Positions 22,201 through 36,700 of a stretch of 64,000 bases of DNA are shown piece by piece. The DNA lies in contig CM068553.1 of NCBI GenBank assembly GCA_035048495.1, positions 31,892,978 through 31,956,977 of the forward strand, given 5' to 3'. The translations under genes were made by a program, and so were the position numbers. Origin of the DNA: Euptelea pleiosperma. Lineage: Eukaryota; Streptophyta; Magnoliopsida; Ranunculales; Eupteleaceae. The number at the start of each line of letters is the position of its first letter. The stretch's first letter is position 1. The notes beneath the pieces are model-generated. The model did no database searches. It was not told the origin of the DNA and saw only the letters and a program-made list of their open reading frames with translations.

Positions 22201-25200
22201 CAACACATTTGAAGTGTTTGAACAAGATTCGGGACAGTCGAAACAAGTTAGCTCCATCCGTGCGTCAACGTCTCAAATTGGACTCAGTTTGTGTGTTACA
22301 TTCCAAAGCCTATAACTTGTGACTTTGTCGCAACCGACCTCGTAACTTTACTCAAACTCTTCCATTACTATTGTTTCAACACATTTGAAGTGTTGAAAAG
22401 ATTCGGGACAGTCGAAACAAGTTAGCTCCATCCGTGCGTCAACGTCTCAAATTGGACTCAGTTTTGTGTTACATTCCAATTCCGAAGCCTATAACTTGTG
22501 ACTTTGTCGTAACCGAACCTCGTAATTGGACTCAAACTCTTCCATTACTATTGTTTCACATATTTGAAGTGTTGAAAAGATTTGGACAGTCGAAACAAGT
22601 TAGCTCCATCCGTGCGTCAACGTCTCAAATTGGACTCAGTTTGTGTGTTACATTCCAAAGCCTATAACTTGGACTTTGTCGTAACCGAACCTCGTAATTG
22701 GACTCAAACTCTTCCATTACTATTGTTTCAACACATTTGAAGTGTTTGAAAAGATTTGGGACAGTCGAAACAAGTTAGCTCCATCCGTGCGTCAACGTCT
22801 CAAATTGGACTCAGTTTGTGTGTTACATTCCAAAGCCTATAACTTGTGACTTTGTCGTAACCGAACCTCGTAATTGGACTCAAACTCTTCCATTACTATT
22901 GTTTCAACACATTTGAAGTGTTTGAACAAGATTCGGGACAGTCGAAACAAGTTAGCTCCATCCGTGCGTCAACGTCTCAAATTGGACTCAGTTTGTGTGT
23001 TACATTCCAAAGCCTATAACTTGTGACTTTGTCGCAACCGAACCTCGTACTTTACTCAAACTCTTCCATTACTATTGTTTCAACACATTTGAAGTGTTTG
23101 AACAAGATTGGGACAGTCGAAACAAGTTAGCTCCATCCGTGCGTCAACGTCTCAAATTGGACTCAGTTTGTGTGTTACATTCCAAAGCCTATAACTTTGA
23201 CTTTGTCGCAACCGAACCTCGTAACTTTACTCAAACTCTTCCATTACTATTGTTTCAACACATTTGAAGTGTTGAAAAGATTTGGGACAGTCGAAACAAG
23301 TTAGCTCCATCCGTGCGTCAACGTCTCAAATTGGACTCAGTTTGTGTGTTACATTCCGAAGCCTATAACTTGTGACTTTGTCGCAACCGAACCTCGTAAT
23401 TACTCAAACTCTTCCATTACTATTGTTTCAACACATTTGAAGTGTTGAATAAGATTCGGGACAGTCGAAACAAGTTAGCTCCATCCGTGCGTCAACGTCT
23501 CAAATTGGACTCAGTTTGTGTGTTACATTCCAAAGCCTATAACTTGTGACTTTGTCGCAACCGAACCTCGTAATTACTCAAACTCTTCCATTACTATTGT
23601 TTCAACACATTTGAAGTGTTGAACAAGATTTGGGACAGTCGAAACAAGTTAGCTCCATCCGTGCGTCAACGTCTCAAATTGGACTCAGTTTGTGTGTTAC
23701 ATTCCGAAGCCTATAACTTGTGACTTTGTCGCAACCCGGACCTCGTAACTTGACTAAACTCTACATTACTATTGTTTCAACATATTTGAAGTGTTGGAAT
23801 AAGATTTGGGACAGTCGAAACAAGTTAGCTCCATCCGTGCGTCAACGTCTCAAATTGGACTCCAGTTTGTGTGTTACATTCCGAAGCCTATAACTTGGGA
23901 CTTTGTCGAACCGAACCTCGTAATTGGACTCAAACTCTTCCATTACTATTGTTTCAACACTTTGAAGTGTTGAACAAGATTTGGGACAGTCGATACAAGT
24001 TAGCTCCATCGTGCGTCAACGCTCAAATTGGACTCAGTTTGTGTGTTACATTCCAAAGCCCTATAACTTGTGACATTTTCGTAACCGAACCTCGTAATTG
24101 GACTCAAACTCTTCCATTACTTTTGTTTCAACACATTTGAAGTGTTTTGAACAAGATTCGGGGACAGTCGAAACAAGTTAGCTCCATCCGTGCGTCAACG
24201 TCTCAAATTGGACTCAGTTTGTGTGTTACATTCCAAAAGCCTATAACTTGTGACATTTTCGTAACCGAACCTCGTAATTGGACCTAAACTCTACGATTAC
24301 TATTGTTTCAACATATTGAAGTGTTGGAATAAGATTTGGGACAGTCGAAACAAGTAGCTTCCATCCGTGCGTCAACGTCTCAAATTGGACTCAGTTTGGT
24401 GGTTACATTCCTACCTATAACTTGGGACTTTGTCGAAACCGAACCTCGTAAATGGACTCAAACTCTTCCATTACTATTGTTTCAACACATTTGAAGTGTT
24501 TGAACAAGATTTGGGACAGTCGAAACAAGTTTAGCTCCATCCGTGCGTCAACGTCTCAAATTGGACTCAGTTTGTGTGTTACATTCCAAAGCCTATAACT
24601 TGTGACATTTTCGTAACCGAACCTCGTAATTGGACTCAAACTCTTCCATTACTTTGTTTCAACACATTGAAGTGTTTGAACAAGATTCGGGACAGTCGAA
24701 ACAAGTTAGCTCCATCCGTAGCGTCAACGTCTCAAATTGGACTCAGTTTGTGTGTTACATTCCAAAGCCTATAACTTGTGACTTTGTCGCAACCGAACCT
24801 CGTAACTTTACTCAAACTCTTCCATTACTATTGTTTCAACACATTTGAAGTGTTTGAACAAGATTTGGGACAGTCGAAACAAGTTAGCTCCATCCGTGCG
24901 TCAACGTCTCAAATTGGACTCAGTTTGTGTGTTACATTCCAAAGCCTATAACTTGTGACTTTGTCGCAACCGAACCTCGTAACTTGACTCAACTCTTCCA
25001 TTACTATTGTTTCAACACATTTGAAGTGTTTGAACAAGATTCGGGACAGTCGAAACAAGTTAGCTCCATCCGTGCGTCAACGTCTCAAATTGGACTCAGT
25101 TTGTGTGTTACATTCCAAAGCCTATAACTTGTGACTTTGTCGCAACCGAACCTCGTAACTTTACTCAAACTCTTCCATTACTATTGTTTCAACACATTTG

Positions 25201-26300
25201 AAGTGTTGAACAAGATTCGGGACTGTCGAAACAAGTTAGCTCCATCCGTGCGTCAACGTCTCAAATTGGACTCAGTTTGTGTGTTACATCCGAAGCCTAT
25301 AACTTGTGACTTTGTCGCAACCGAACCTCGTAACTTGGACTCAAACTCTTCATTACTATTGTTTCAACACATTTGAAGTGTTGGAATAAGATTCGGGACA
25401 GTCGAAACAAGTTAGCTCCATCCGTGCGTCAACGTCTCAAATTGGACTCAGTTTGTGTGTTACATTCCGAAGCCTATAACTTGGGACTTTGTCGTAACCG
25501 AACCTCGTAATTGGACTCAAACTCTTCCATTACTATTGTTTCAACACATTTGAAGTGTTTGAACAAGATTTGGGACAGTCGAACAAGTTAGCTCCATCCG
25601 TGCGTCAACGTCTCAAATTGGACTCAGTTTGTGTGTTACATTCCAAAGCCTATAACTTGTGACATTTTCGTAACCGAACCTCGTAATTGGACTCAAACTC
25701 TTCCATTACTATTGTTTCAACACATTTGAAGTGTTTGAACAAGATTCGGGACAGTCGAAACAAGTTAGCTCCATCCGTGCGTCAACGTCTCAAATTGGAC
25801 TCAGTTTGTGTGTTACATTCCAAAGCCTATAACTTGTGACTTTGTCGCAACCGAACCTCGTAACTTTACTCAAACTCTTCCATTACTATTGTTTCAACAT
25901 ATTTGAAGTGTTGGAATAAGATTTGGGGCAGTCGAAACAAGTTAGCTCCATCCGTGCGTCAATGTCTCAAATTGGACTCAGTTTGTGTGTTACATTCCGA
26001 AGCCTATAACTTGGGACTTTGTCGTAACCGAACCTCGTAATTGGACTCAAACTCTTCCATTACTATTGTTTCAACACATGTGAAGTGTTTGAACAAGATT
26101 CGGGACAGTCGAAACAAGTTAGCTCCATCCGTGCGTCAACGTCTCAAATTGGACTCAGTTTGTGTTACATTCCGAAGCCTATAACTTCGGACTTTGTCGT
26201 AACCGAACCTCGTAATTGGACTCAAACTCTTCCATTACTATTGTTTCAACACATTTGAAGTGTTGAACAAGATTTGGGACAGTCGAAACAAGTTAGCTCC
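19275..26300 (+). repeat. Indel-rich portion of the satellite next to the gap
   Basis: Monomer spacing here wanders: successive starts at 19276, 19447, 19624, 19802, 19976, 20149 and 20321 give 171, 177, 178, 174, 173 and 172 bp. The changes are mainly private losses of one to three bases, many in short homopolymers (GGG to GG, TTT to TT), with a few gains around 23700-24550. They thin out after about 24850 and are rare after 26300. The pattern fits unpolished long-read consensus better than ancient decay, because substitution levels are not obviously raised. Confidence 0.75.
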
Positions 26301-26806
26301 ATCCGTGCGTCAACGTCTCAAATTGGACTCAGTTTGTGTGTTACATTCCAAAGCCTATAACTTGGGACTTTGTCGTAACCGAACCTCGTAATTGGACTCA
26401 AACTCTTCCATTACTATTGTTTCAACACATGTGAAGTGTTTGAACAAGATTCGGGACAGTCGAAACAAGTTAGCTCCATCCGTGCGTCAACGTCTCAAAT
26501 TGGACTCAGTTTGTGTGTTACATTCCAAAGCCTATAACTTGTGACATTTTCGTAACCGAACCTCGTAATTGGACTCAAACTCTTCCATTACTATTGTTTC
26601 AACACATTTGAAGTGTTTGAACAAGATTCGGGACAGTCGAAACAAGTTAGCTCCATCCGTGCGTCAACGTCTCAAATTGGACTCAGTTTGTGTGTTACAT
26701 TCCAAAGCCTATAACTTGTGACTTTGTCGCAACCGAACCTCGTAACTTTACTCAAACTCTTCCATTACTATTGTTTCAACATATTTGAAGTGTTGGAATA
26801 AGATTT

Positions 26807-29800
26807 GGGGCAGTCGAAACAAGTTAGCTCCATCCGTGCGTCAATGTCTCAAATTGGACTCAGTTTGTGTGTTACATTCCGAAGCCTATAACTTGGGACT
26901 TTGTCGTAACCGAACCTCGTAATTGGACTCAAACTCTTCCATTACTATTGTTTCAACACATGTGAAGTGTTTGAACAAGATTCGGGACAGTCGAAACAAG
27001 TTAGCTCCATCCGTGCGTCAACGTCTCAAATTGGACTCAGTTTGTGTGTTACATTCCGAAGCCTATAACTTCGGACTTTGTCGTAACCGAACCTCGTAAT
27101 TGGACTCAAACTCTTCCATTACTATTGTTTCAACACATTTGAAGTGTTTGAACAAGATTTGGGACAGTCGAAACAAGTTAGCTCCATCCGTGCGTCAACG
27201 TCTCAAATTGGACTCAGTTTGTGTGTTACATTCCAAAGCCTATAACTTGGGACTTTGTCGTAACCGAACCTCGTAATTGGACTCAAACTCTTCCATTACT
27301 ATTGTTTCAACACATGTGAAGTGTTTGAACAAGATTCGGGACAGTCGAAACAAGTTAGCTCCATCCGTGCGACAACGTCTCAAATTGGACTCAGTTTGTG
27401 TGTTACATTCCAAAGCCTATAACTTGTGACATTTTCGTAACCGAACCTCGTAATTGGACTCAAACTCTTCCATTACTATTGTTTCAACACATTTGAAGTG
27501 TTTGAACAAGATTCGGGACAGTCGAAACAAGTTAGCTCCATCCGTGCGTCAACGTCTCAAATTGGACTCAGTTTGTGTGTTACATTCCAAAGCCTATAAC
27601 TTGTGACTTTGTCGCAACCGAACCTCGTAACTTTACTCAAACTCTTCCATTACTATTGTTTCAACATATTTGAAGTGTTGGAATAAGATTTGGGACAGTC
27701 GAAACAAGTTAGCTCCATCCGTGCGTCAACGTCTCAAATTGGACTCAGTTTGTGTGTTACATTCCGAAGCCTATAACTTGGGACTTTGTCGTAACCGAAC
27801 CTCGTAATTGGACTCAAACTCTTCCATTACTATTGTTTCAACACATGTGAAGTGTTTGAACAAGATTCGGGCCAGTCGAAACAAGTTAGCTCCATCCGTG
27901 CGTCAACGTCTCAAATTGGACTCAGTTTGTGTGTTACATTCCAAAGCCTATAACTTGTGACTTTGACGCAACCGAACCTCGTAACTTTACTCAAACTCTT
28001 CCATTACTATTGTTTCAACATATTTGAAGTGTTGGAATAAGATTTGGGACAGTCGAAACAAGTTAGCTCCATCCGTGCGTCAACGTCTCAAATTGGACTC
28101 ATTTTGTGTGTTACATTCCGAAGCCTATAACTTGGGACTTTGTCGTAACCGAACCTCGTAATTGGACTCAAACTCTTCCATTACTATTGTTTCAACACAT
28201 GTGAAGTGTTTGAACAAGATTCGGGACAGTCGAAACAAGTTAGCTCCATCCGTGCGTCAACGTCTCAAAATTGGACTCAGTTTGTGTGTTACATTCCAAA
28301 GCCTATAACTTGGGACTTTGTCGCAACCGAACCTCGTAACTTTACTCAAACTCTTCCATTACTATTGTTTCAACACATTTGAAGTGTTTGAACAAGATTC
28401 GGGACAGTCGAAACAAGTTAGCTCCATCCGTGCGTCAACGTCTCGAATTGGACTCAGTTTGTGAGTTACATTCCAAAGCCTATAAATTGTGACTTTGTCG
28501 CAACCAAACCTCGTAACTTTACTCAAACTCTTCATTACTATTGTTTCATCACATTTGAAGTGTCCGAAGAAGATTCGGGACTGTCGAAACAAGTTAGCTC
28601 CATCCGTGCGTCAACGTTTAAAATTGGACTCAGTTTGTGTGTTACATTCCGAAGCCTATAACTTGTGACTTTGTCGCAACCGGACCTCGTAATTGGACTA
28701 AAACTCTTACATTACTATTGTTTCAACATATTTGAAGTGTTGGAATAAGATTTGGGACAGTCGAAACAAGTTAGCTCCATCCGTGCGTCAACGTCTCAAT
28801 TGGGACTCAGTTTGTGTGTTACATTCCGAAGCCTATAACTTGGGACTTTGTCGTAACCGAACCTCGTAATTGGACTCAAACTCTTCCATTACTATTGTTT
28901 CAACACATTTGAAGTGTTTGAACAAGATTTGGGACAGTCGAAACAAGTTAGCTCCATCCGTGCGTCAACGTCTCAAATTGGACTCAGTTTGTGTGTTACA
29001 TTCCAAAGCCTATAACTTGTGACATTTTCGTAACCGAACCTCGTAATTGGACTCAAACTCTTCCATTACTTTTGTTTCAACACATTTGAAGTGTTTGAAC
29101 AAGATTCGGGACAGTCGAAACAAGTTAGCTCCATCCGTACGTCAACGTCTCAAATTGGACTCAGTTTGTGTGTTACATTCCAAAGCCTATAACTTGTGAC
29201 TTTGTCGCAACCGAACCTCGTAACTTTACTCAAACTCTTCCATTACTATTGTTTCAACATATTTGAAGTGTTGGAATAAGATTTGGGACAGTCGAAACAA
29301 GTTAGCTCCATCCGTGCGTCAACGTCTCAAATTGGACTCAGTTTGTGTGTTACATTCCAAAGCCTATAACTTGTGACTTTGTCGCAACCGAACCTCGTAA
29401 CTTTACTCAAACTCTTCCATTACTATTGTTTCAACATATTTGAAGTGTTGGAATAAGATTTGGGACAGTCGAAACAAGTTAGCTCCATCCGTGCGTCAAC
29501 GTCTCAAATTGGACTCAGTTTGTGTGTTACATTCCAAAGCCTATAACTTGTGACTTTGTCGCAACCGAACCTCGTAACTTTACTCAAACTCTTCCATTAC
29601 TATTGTTTCAACATATTTGAAGTGTTGGAATAAGATTTGGGGCAGTCGAAACAAGTTAGCTCCATCCGTGCGTCAATGTCTCAAATTGGACTCAGTTTGT
29701 GTGTTACATTCCGAAGCCTATAACTTGGGACTTTGTCGTAACCGAACCTCGTAATTGGACTCAAACTCTTCCATTACTATTGTTTCAACACATGTGAAGT

Positions 29801-32800
29801 GTTTGAACAAGATTCGGGACAGTCGAAACAAGTTAGCTCCATCCGTGCGTCAACGTCTCAAATTGGACTCAGTTTGTGTGTTACATTCCGAAGCCTATAA
29901 CTTCGGACTTTGTCGTAACCGAACCTCGTAATTGGACTCAAACTCTTCCATTACTATTGTTTCAACACATTTGAAGTGTTTGAACAAGATTTGGGACAGT
30001 CGAAACAAGTTAGCTCCATCCGTGCGTCAACGTCTCAAATTGGACTCAGTTTGTGTGTTACATTCCAAAGCCTATAACTTGGGACTTTGTCGTAACCGAA
30101 CCTCGTAATTGGACTCAAACTCTTCCATTACTATTGTTTCAACACATGTGAAGTGTTTGAACAAGATTCGGGACAGTCGAAACAAGTTAGCTCCATCCGT
30201 GCGTCAACGTCTCAAATTGGACTCAGTTTGTGTGTTACATTCCAAAGCCAATAACTTGTGACATTTTCGTAACCGAACCTCGTAATTGGACTCAAACTCT
30301 TCCATTACTATTGTTTCAACACATTTGAAGTGTTTGAACAAGATTCGGGACAGTCGAAACAAGTTAGCTCCATCCGTGCGTCAACGTCTCAAATTGGACT
30401 CAGTTTGTGTGTTACATTCCAAAGCCTATAACTTGTGACTTTGTCGCAACCGAACCTCGTAACTTTACTCAAACTCTTCCATTACTATTGTTTCAACACA
30501 TTTGAAGTGTTGGAATAAGATTTGGGACAGTCGAAACAAGTTAGCTCCATCCGTGCGTCAACGTCTCAAATTGGACTCAGTTTGTGTGTTACATTCCGAA
30601 GCCTATAACTTGGGACTTTGTCCTAACCGAACCTCGTAATTGGACTCAAACTCTTCCATTACTATTGTTTCAAAACATTTGAAGTGTCTGAACAAGATTT
30701 GCGACAGTCGAAACAAGTTAGCTCCATCCGTGCGTCAACGTCTCAAATTGGACTCAGTTTGTGTGTTACATTCCAAAGCCTATAACTTGTGACATTTTCG
30801 TAACCGAACCTCGTAATTGGACTCAAACTCTTCCATTACTATTGTTTCAACACATTTGAAGTGTTTGAACAAGATTCGGGACAGTCGAAACAAGTTAGCT
30901 CCATCCGTGCGTCAACGTCTCAAATTGGACTCAGTTTGTGTGTTACATTCCAAAGCCTATAACTTGTGACTTTGTCGCAACCGAACCTCGTAACTTTACT
31001 CAAACTCTTCCATTACTATTGTTTCAACATATTTGAAGTGTTGGAATAAGATTTGGGGCAGTCGAAACAAGTTAGCTCCATCCGTGCGTCAATGTCTCAA
31101 ATTGGACTCAGTTTGTGTGTTACATTCCGAAGCCTATAACTTGGGACTTTGTCGTAACCGAACCTCGTAATTGGACTCAAACTCTTCCATTACTATTGTT
31201 TCAACACATGTGAAGTGTTTGAACAAGATTCGGGACAGTCGAAACAAGTTAGCTCCATCCGTGCGTCAACGTCTCAAATTGGACTCAGTTTGTGTGTTAC
31301 ATTCCGAAGCCTATAACTTCGGACTTTGTCGTAACCGAACCTCGTAATTGGACTCAAACTCTTCCATTACTATTGTTTCAACACATTTGAAGTGTTTGAA
31401 CAAGATTTGGGACAGTCGAAACAAGTTAGCTCCATCCGTGCGTCAACGTCTCAAATTGGACTCAGTTTGTGTGTTACATTCCGAAGCTTATAACTTGGGA
31501 CTTTGTCCTAACCGAACCTCGTAATTGGACTCAAACTCTTCCATTACTATTGTTTCAAAACATTTGAAGTGTCTGAACAAGATTTGCGACAGTCGAAACA
31601 AGTTAGCTCCATCCGTGCGTCAACGTCTCAAATTGGACTCAGTTTGTGTGTTACATTCCAAAGCCTATAACTTGTGACATTTTCGTAACCGAACCTCGTA
31701 ATTGGACTCAAACTCTTCCATTACTATTGTTTCAACACATTTGAAGTGTTTGAACAAGATTCGGGACAGTCGAAACAAGTTAGCTCCATCCGTGCGTCAA
31801 CGTCTCAAATTGGACTCAGTTTGTGTGTTACATTCCAAAGCCTATAACTTGTGACTTTGTCGCAACCGAACCTCGTAACTTTACTCAAACTCTTCCATTA
31901 CTATTGTTTCAACATATTTGAAGTGTTGGAATAAGATTTGGGGCAGTCGAAACAAGTTAGCTCCATCCGTGCGTCAATGTCTCAAATTGGACTCAGTTTG
32001 TGTGTTACATTCCGAAGCCTATAACTTGGGACTTTGTCGTAACCGAACCTCGTAATTGGACTCAAACTCTTCCATTACTATTGTTTCAACACATGTGAAG
32101 TGTTTGAACAAGATTCGGGACAGTCGAAACAAGTTAGCTCCATCCGTGCGTCAACGTCTCAAATTGGACTCAGTTTGTGTGTTACATTCCGAAGCCTATA
32201 ACTTCGGACTTTGTCGTAACCGAACCTCGTAATTGGACTCAAACTCTTCCATTACTATTGTTTCAACACATTTGAAGTGTTTGAACAAGATTTGGGACAG
32301 TCGAAACAAGTTAGCTCCATCCGTGCGTCAACGTCTCAAATTGGACTCAGTTTGTGTGTTACATTCCAAAGCCTATAACTTGGGACTTTGTCGTAACCGA
32401 ACCTCGTAATTGGACTCAAACTCTTCCATTACTATTGTTTCAACACATGTGAAGTGTTTGAACAAGATTCGGGACAGTCGAAACAAGTTAGCTCCATCCG
32501 TGCGTCAACGTCTCAAATTGGACTCAGTTTGTGTGTTACATTCCAAAGCCTATAACTTGTGACATTTTCGTAACCGAACCTCGTAATTGGACTCAAACTC
32601 TTCCATTACTATTGTTTCAACACATTTGAAGTGTTTGAACAAGATTCGGGACAGTCGAAACAAGTTAGCTCCATCCGTGCGTCAACGTCTCAAATTGGAC
32701 TCAGTTTGTGTGTTACATTCCAAAGCCTATAACTTGTGACTTTGTCGCAACCGAACCTCGTAACTTTACTCAAACTCTTCCATTACTATTGTTTCAACAT

Positions 32801-32824
32801 ATTTGAAGTGTTGGAATAAGATTT
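26807..32824 (+). repeat. Satellite super-repeat copy 1, 34 monomers (6018 bp)
   Basis: Rare variants inside this stretch return exactly 6018 bp later: GCGACAACG (27371, 33389), GGGCCAGTCG (27871, 33889), CCGTACGTC (29137, 35155), AAAGCCAATAAC (30244, 36262) and GTCCTAACC (30621, 36639). 6018 is 34 x 177. The match makes it a tandem segmental amplification rather than independent mutation. It contains one extra 885-bp subunit (about 31055-31939) compared with the next copy. Confidence 0.88.
28367..28393. repeat. 27-bp imperfect dyad inside the satellite monomer (example copy)
   Basis: GTTTCAACAC and GTGTTTGAAC face each other around a short centre: eight of ten arm positions pair as Watson-Crick, one is a G-T pair and one is mismatched. 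The dyad sits in every monomer at the variable site (CACATTTG, CACATGTG or CATATTTG). The CACATGTG variant adds an 8-bp palindrome in the centre. No function is shown. Confidence 0.5.
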
Positions 32825-33709
32825 GGGGCAGTCGAAACAAGTTAGCTCCATCCGTGCGTCAATGTCTCAAATTGGACTCAGTTTGTGTGTTACATTCCGA
32901 AGCCTATAACTTGGGACTTTGTCGTAACCGAACCTCGTAATTGGACTCAAACTCTTCCATTACTATTGTTTCAACACATGTGAAGTGTTTGAACAAGATT
33001 CGGGACAGTCGAAACAAGTTAGCTCCATCCGTGCGTCAACGTCTCAAATTGGACTCAGTTTGTGTGTTACATTCCGAAGCCTATAACTTCGGACTTTGTC
33101 GTAACCGAACCTCGTAATTGGACTCAAACTCTTCCATTACTATTGTTTCAACACATTTGAAGTGTTTGAACAAGATTTGGGACAGTCGAAACAAGTTAGC
33201 TCCATCCGTGCGTCAACGTCTCAAATTGGACTCAGTTTGTGTGTTACATTCCAAAGCCTATAACTTGGGACTTTGTCGTAACCGAACCTCGTAATTGGAC
33301 TCAAACTCTTCCATTACTATTGTTTCAACACATGTGAAGTGTTTGAACAAGATTCGGGACAGTCGAAACAAGTTAGCTCCATCCGTGCGACAACGTCTCA
33401 AATTGGACTCAGTTTGTGTGTTACATTCCAAAGCCTATAACTTGTGACATTTTCGTAACCGAACCTCGTAATTGGACTCAAACTCTTCCATTACTATTGT
33501 TTCAACACATTTGAAGTGTTTGAACAAGATTCGGGACAGTCGAAACAAGTTAGCTCCATCCGTGCGTCAACGTCTCAAATTGGACTCAGTTTGTGTGTTA
33601 CATTCCAAAGCCTATAACTTGTGACTTTGTCGCAACCGAACCTCGTAACTTTACTCAAACTCTTCCATTACTATTGTTTCAACATATTTGAAGTGTTGGA
33701 ATAAGATTT
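31055..33709 (+). repeat. Three tandem 5-monomer higher-order units (3 x 885 bp)
   Basis: GGGGCAGTCG, linked to GTCAATGTCTC in the same monomer, occurs at 31055, 31940 and 32825; the corresponding position of the next unit is 33710. The five monomers in order carry: CCGAAG with TTGGGAC and CACATGTG; CCGAAG with TTCGGAC; a third type (TTGGGAC, CCGAAG or CCAAAG); CCAAAG with TGTGACATTTTCG; CCAAAG with AACTTTACTC and GTTGGAATAAG. Further 885-bp spacings: 29639-30524, 35657-36542, 37073-37958-38843, 40436-41321, 60795-61680; a 3-bp-short one is at 25925-26807. Confidence 0.85.
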
Positions 33710-36700
33710 GGGACAGTCGAAACAAGTTAGCTCCATCCGTGCGTCAACGTCTCAAATTGGACTCAGTTTGTGTGTTACATTCCGAAGCCTATAACTTGGG
33801 ACTTTGTCGTAACCGAACCTCGTAATTGGACTCAAACTCTTCCATTACTATTGTTTCAACACATGTGAAGTGTTTGAACAAGATTCGGGCCAGTCGAAAC
33901 AAGTTAGCTCCATCCGTGCGTCAACGTCTCAAATTGGACTCAGTTTGTGTGTTACATTCCAAAGCCTATAACTTGTGACTTTGACGCAACCGAACCTCGT
34001 AACTTTACTCAAACTCTTCCATTACTATTGTTTCAACATATTTGAAGTGTTGGAATAAGATTTGGGACAGTCGAAACAAGTTAGCTCCATCCGTGCGTCA
34101 ACGTCTCAAATTGGACTCATTTTGTGTGTTACATTCCGAAGCCTATAACTTGGGACTTTGTCGTAACCGAACCTCGTAATTGGACTCAAACTCTTCCATT
34201 ACTATTGTTTCAACACATGTGAAGTGTTTGAACAAGATTCGGGACAGTCGAAACAAGTTAGCTCCATCCGTGCGTCAACGTCTCAAATTGGACTCAGTTT
34301 GTGTGTTACATTCCAAAGCCTATAACTTGGGACTTTGTCGCAACCGAACCTCGTAACTTTACTCAAACTCTTCCATTACTATTGTTTCAACACATTTGAA
34401 GTGTTTGAACAAGATTCGGGACAGTCGAAACAAGTTAGCTCCATCCGTGCGTCAACGTCTCGAATTGGACTCAGTTTGTGAGTTACATTCCAAAGCCTAT
34501 AAATTGTGACTTTGTCGCAACCAAACCTCGTAACTTTACTCAAACTCTTCCATTACTATTGTTTCATCACATTTGAAGTGTCCGAAGAAGATTCGGGACT
34601 GTCGAAACAAGTTAGCTCCATCCGTGCGTCAACGTTTAAAATTGGACTCAGTTTGTGTGTTACATTCCGAAGCCTATAACTTGTGACTTTGTCGCAACCG
34701 GACCTCGTAATTGGACTAAAACTCTTACATTACTATTGTTTCAACATATTTGAAGTGTTGGAATAAGATTTGGGACAGTCGAAACAAGTTAGCTCCATCC
34801 GTGCGTCAACGTCTCAAATTGGACTCAGTTTGTGTGTTACATTCCGAAGCCTATAACTTGGGACTTTGTCGTAACCGAACCTCGTAATTGGACTCAAACT
34901 CTTCCATTACTATTGTTTCAACACATTTGAAGTGTTTGAACAAGATTTGGGACAGTCGAAACAAGTTAGCTCCATCCGTGCGTCAACGTCTCAAATTGGA
35001 CTCAGTTTGTGTGTTACATTCCAAAGCCTATAACTTGTGACATTTTCGTAACCGAACCTCGTAATTGGACTCAAACTCTTCCATTACTTTTGTTTCAACA
35101 CATTTGAAGTGTTTGAACAAGATTCGGGACAGTCGAAACAAGTTAGCTCCATCCGTACGTCAACGTCTCAAATTGGACTCAGTTTGTGTGTTACATTCCA
35201 AAGCCTATAACTTGTGACTTTGTCGCAACCGAACCTCGTAACTTTACTCAAACTCTTCCATTACTATTGTTTCAACATATTTGAAGTGTTGGAATAAGAT
35301 TTGGGACAGTCGAAACAAGTTAGCTCCATCCGTGCGTCAACGTCTCAAATTGGACTCAGTTTGTGTGTTACATTCCAAAGCCTATAACTTGTGACTTTGT
35401 CGCAACCGAACCTCGTAACTTTACTCAAACTCTTCCATTACTATTGTTTCAACATATTTGAAGTGTTGGAATAAGATTTGGGACAGTCGAAACAAGTTAG
35501 CTCCATCCGTGCGTCAACGTCTCAAATTGGACTCAGTTTGTGTGTTACATTCCAAAGCCTATAACTTGTGACTTTGTCGCAACCGAACCTCGTAACTTTA
35601 CTCAAACTCTTCCATTACTATTGTTTCAACATATTTGAAGTGTTGGAATAAGATTTGGGGCAGTCGAAACAAGTTAGCTCCATCCGTGCGTCAATGTCTC
35701 AAATTGGACTCAGTTTGTGTGTTACATTCCGAAGCCTATAACTTGGGACTTTGTCGTAACCGAACCTCGTAATTGGACTCAAACTCTTCCATTACTATTG
35801 TTTCAACACATGTGAAGTGTTTGAACAAGATTCGGGACAGTCGAAACAAGTTAGCTCCATCCGTGCGTCAACGTCTCAAATTGGACTCAGTTTGTGTGTT
35901 ACATTCCGAAGCCTATAACTTCGGACTTTGTCGTAACCGAACCTCGTAATTGGACTCAAACTCTTCCATTACTATTGTTTCAACACATTTGAAGTGTTTG
36001 AACAAGATTTGGGACAGTCGAAACAAGTTAGCTCCATCCGTGCGTCAACGTCTCAAATTGGACTCAGTTTGTGTGTTACATTCCAAAGCCTATAACTTGG
36101 GACTTTGTCGTAACCGAACCTCGTAATTGGACTCAAACTCTTCCATTACTATTGTTTCAACACATGTGAAGTGTTTGAACAAGATTCGGGACAGTCGAAA
36201 CAAGTTAGCTCCATCCGTGCGTCAACGTCTCAAATTGGACTCAGTTTGTGTGTTACATTCCAAAGCCAATAACTTGTGACATTTTCGTAACCGAACCTCG
36301 TAATTGGACTCAAACTCTTCCATTACTATTGTTTCAACACATTTGAAGTGTTTGAACAAGATTCGGGACAGTCGAAACAAGTTAGCTCCATCCGTGCGTC
36401 AACGTCTCAAATTGGACTCAGTTTGTGTGTTACATTCCAAAGCCTATAACTTGTGACTTTGTCGCAACCGAACCTCGTAACTTTACTCAAACTCTTCCAT
36501 TACTATTGTTTCAACACATTTGAAGTGTTGGAATAAGATTTGGGACAGTCGAAACAAGTTAGCTCCATCCGTGCGTCAACGTCTCAAATTGGACTCAGTT
36601 TGTGTGTTACATTCCGAAGCCTATAACTTGGGACTTTGTCCTAACCGAACCTCGTAATTGGACTCAAACTCTTCCATTACTATTGTTTCAAAACATTTGA

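Noticed and set aside
19300..25400. Many 60-90 codon ORFs in the satellite (CYIPKPITCDF pattern)
   Set aside because: 177 is divisible by 3, so one open frame can run through consecutive monomers; small indels decide where it stops. It is satellite DNA.
28390..28420. CENP-B box-like motif around GATTCGGGACAGTCGAAAC
   Set aside because: On the minus strand TTCG is followed by ACTG, but the required A and CGGG are replaced by T and CGAA, so the core pattern fails.
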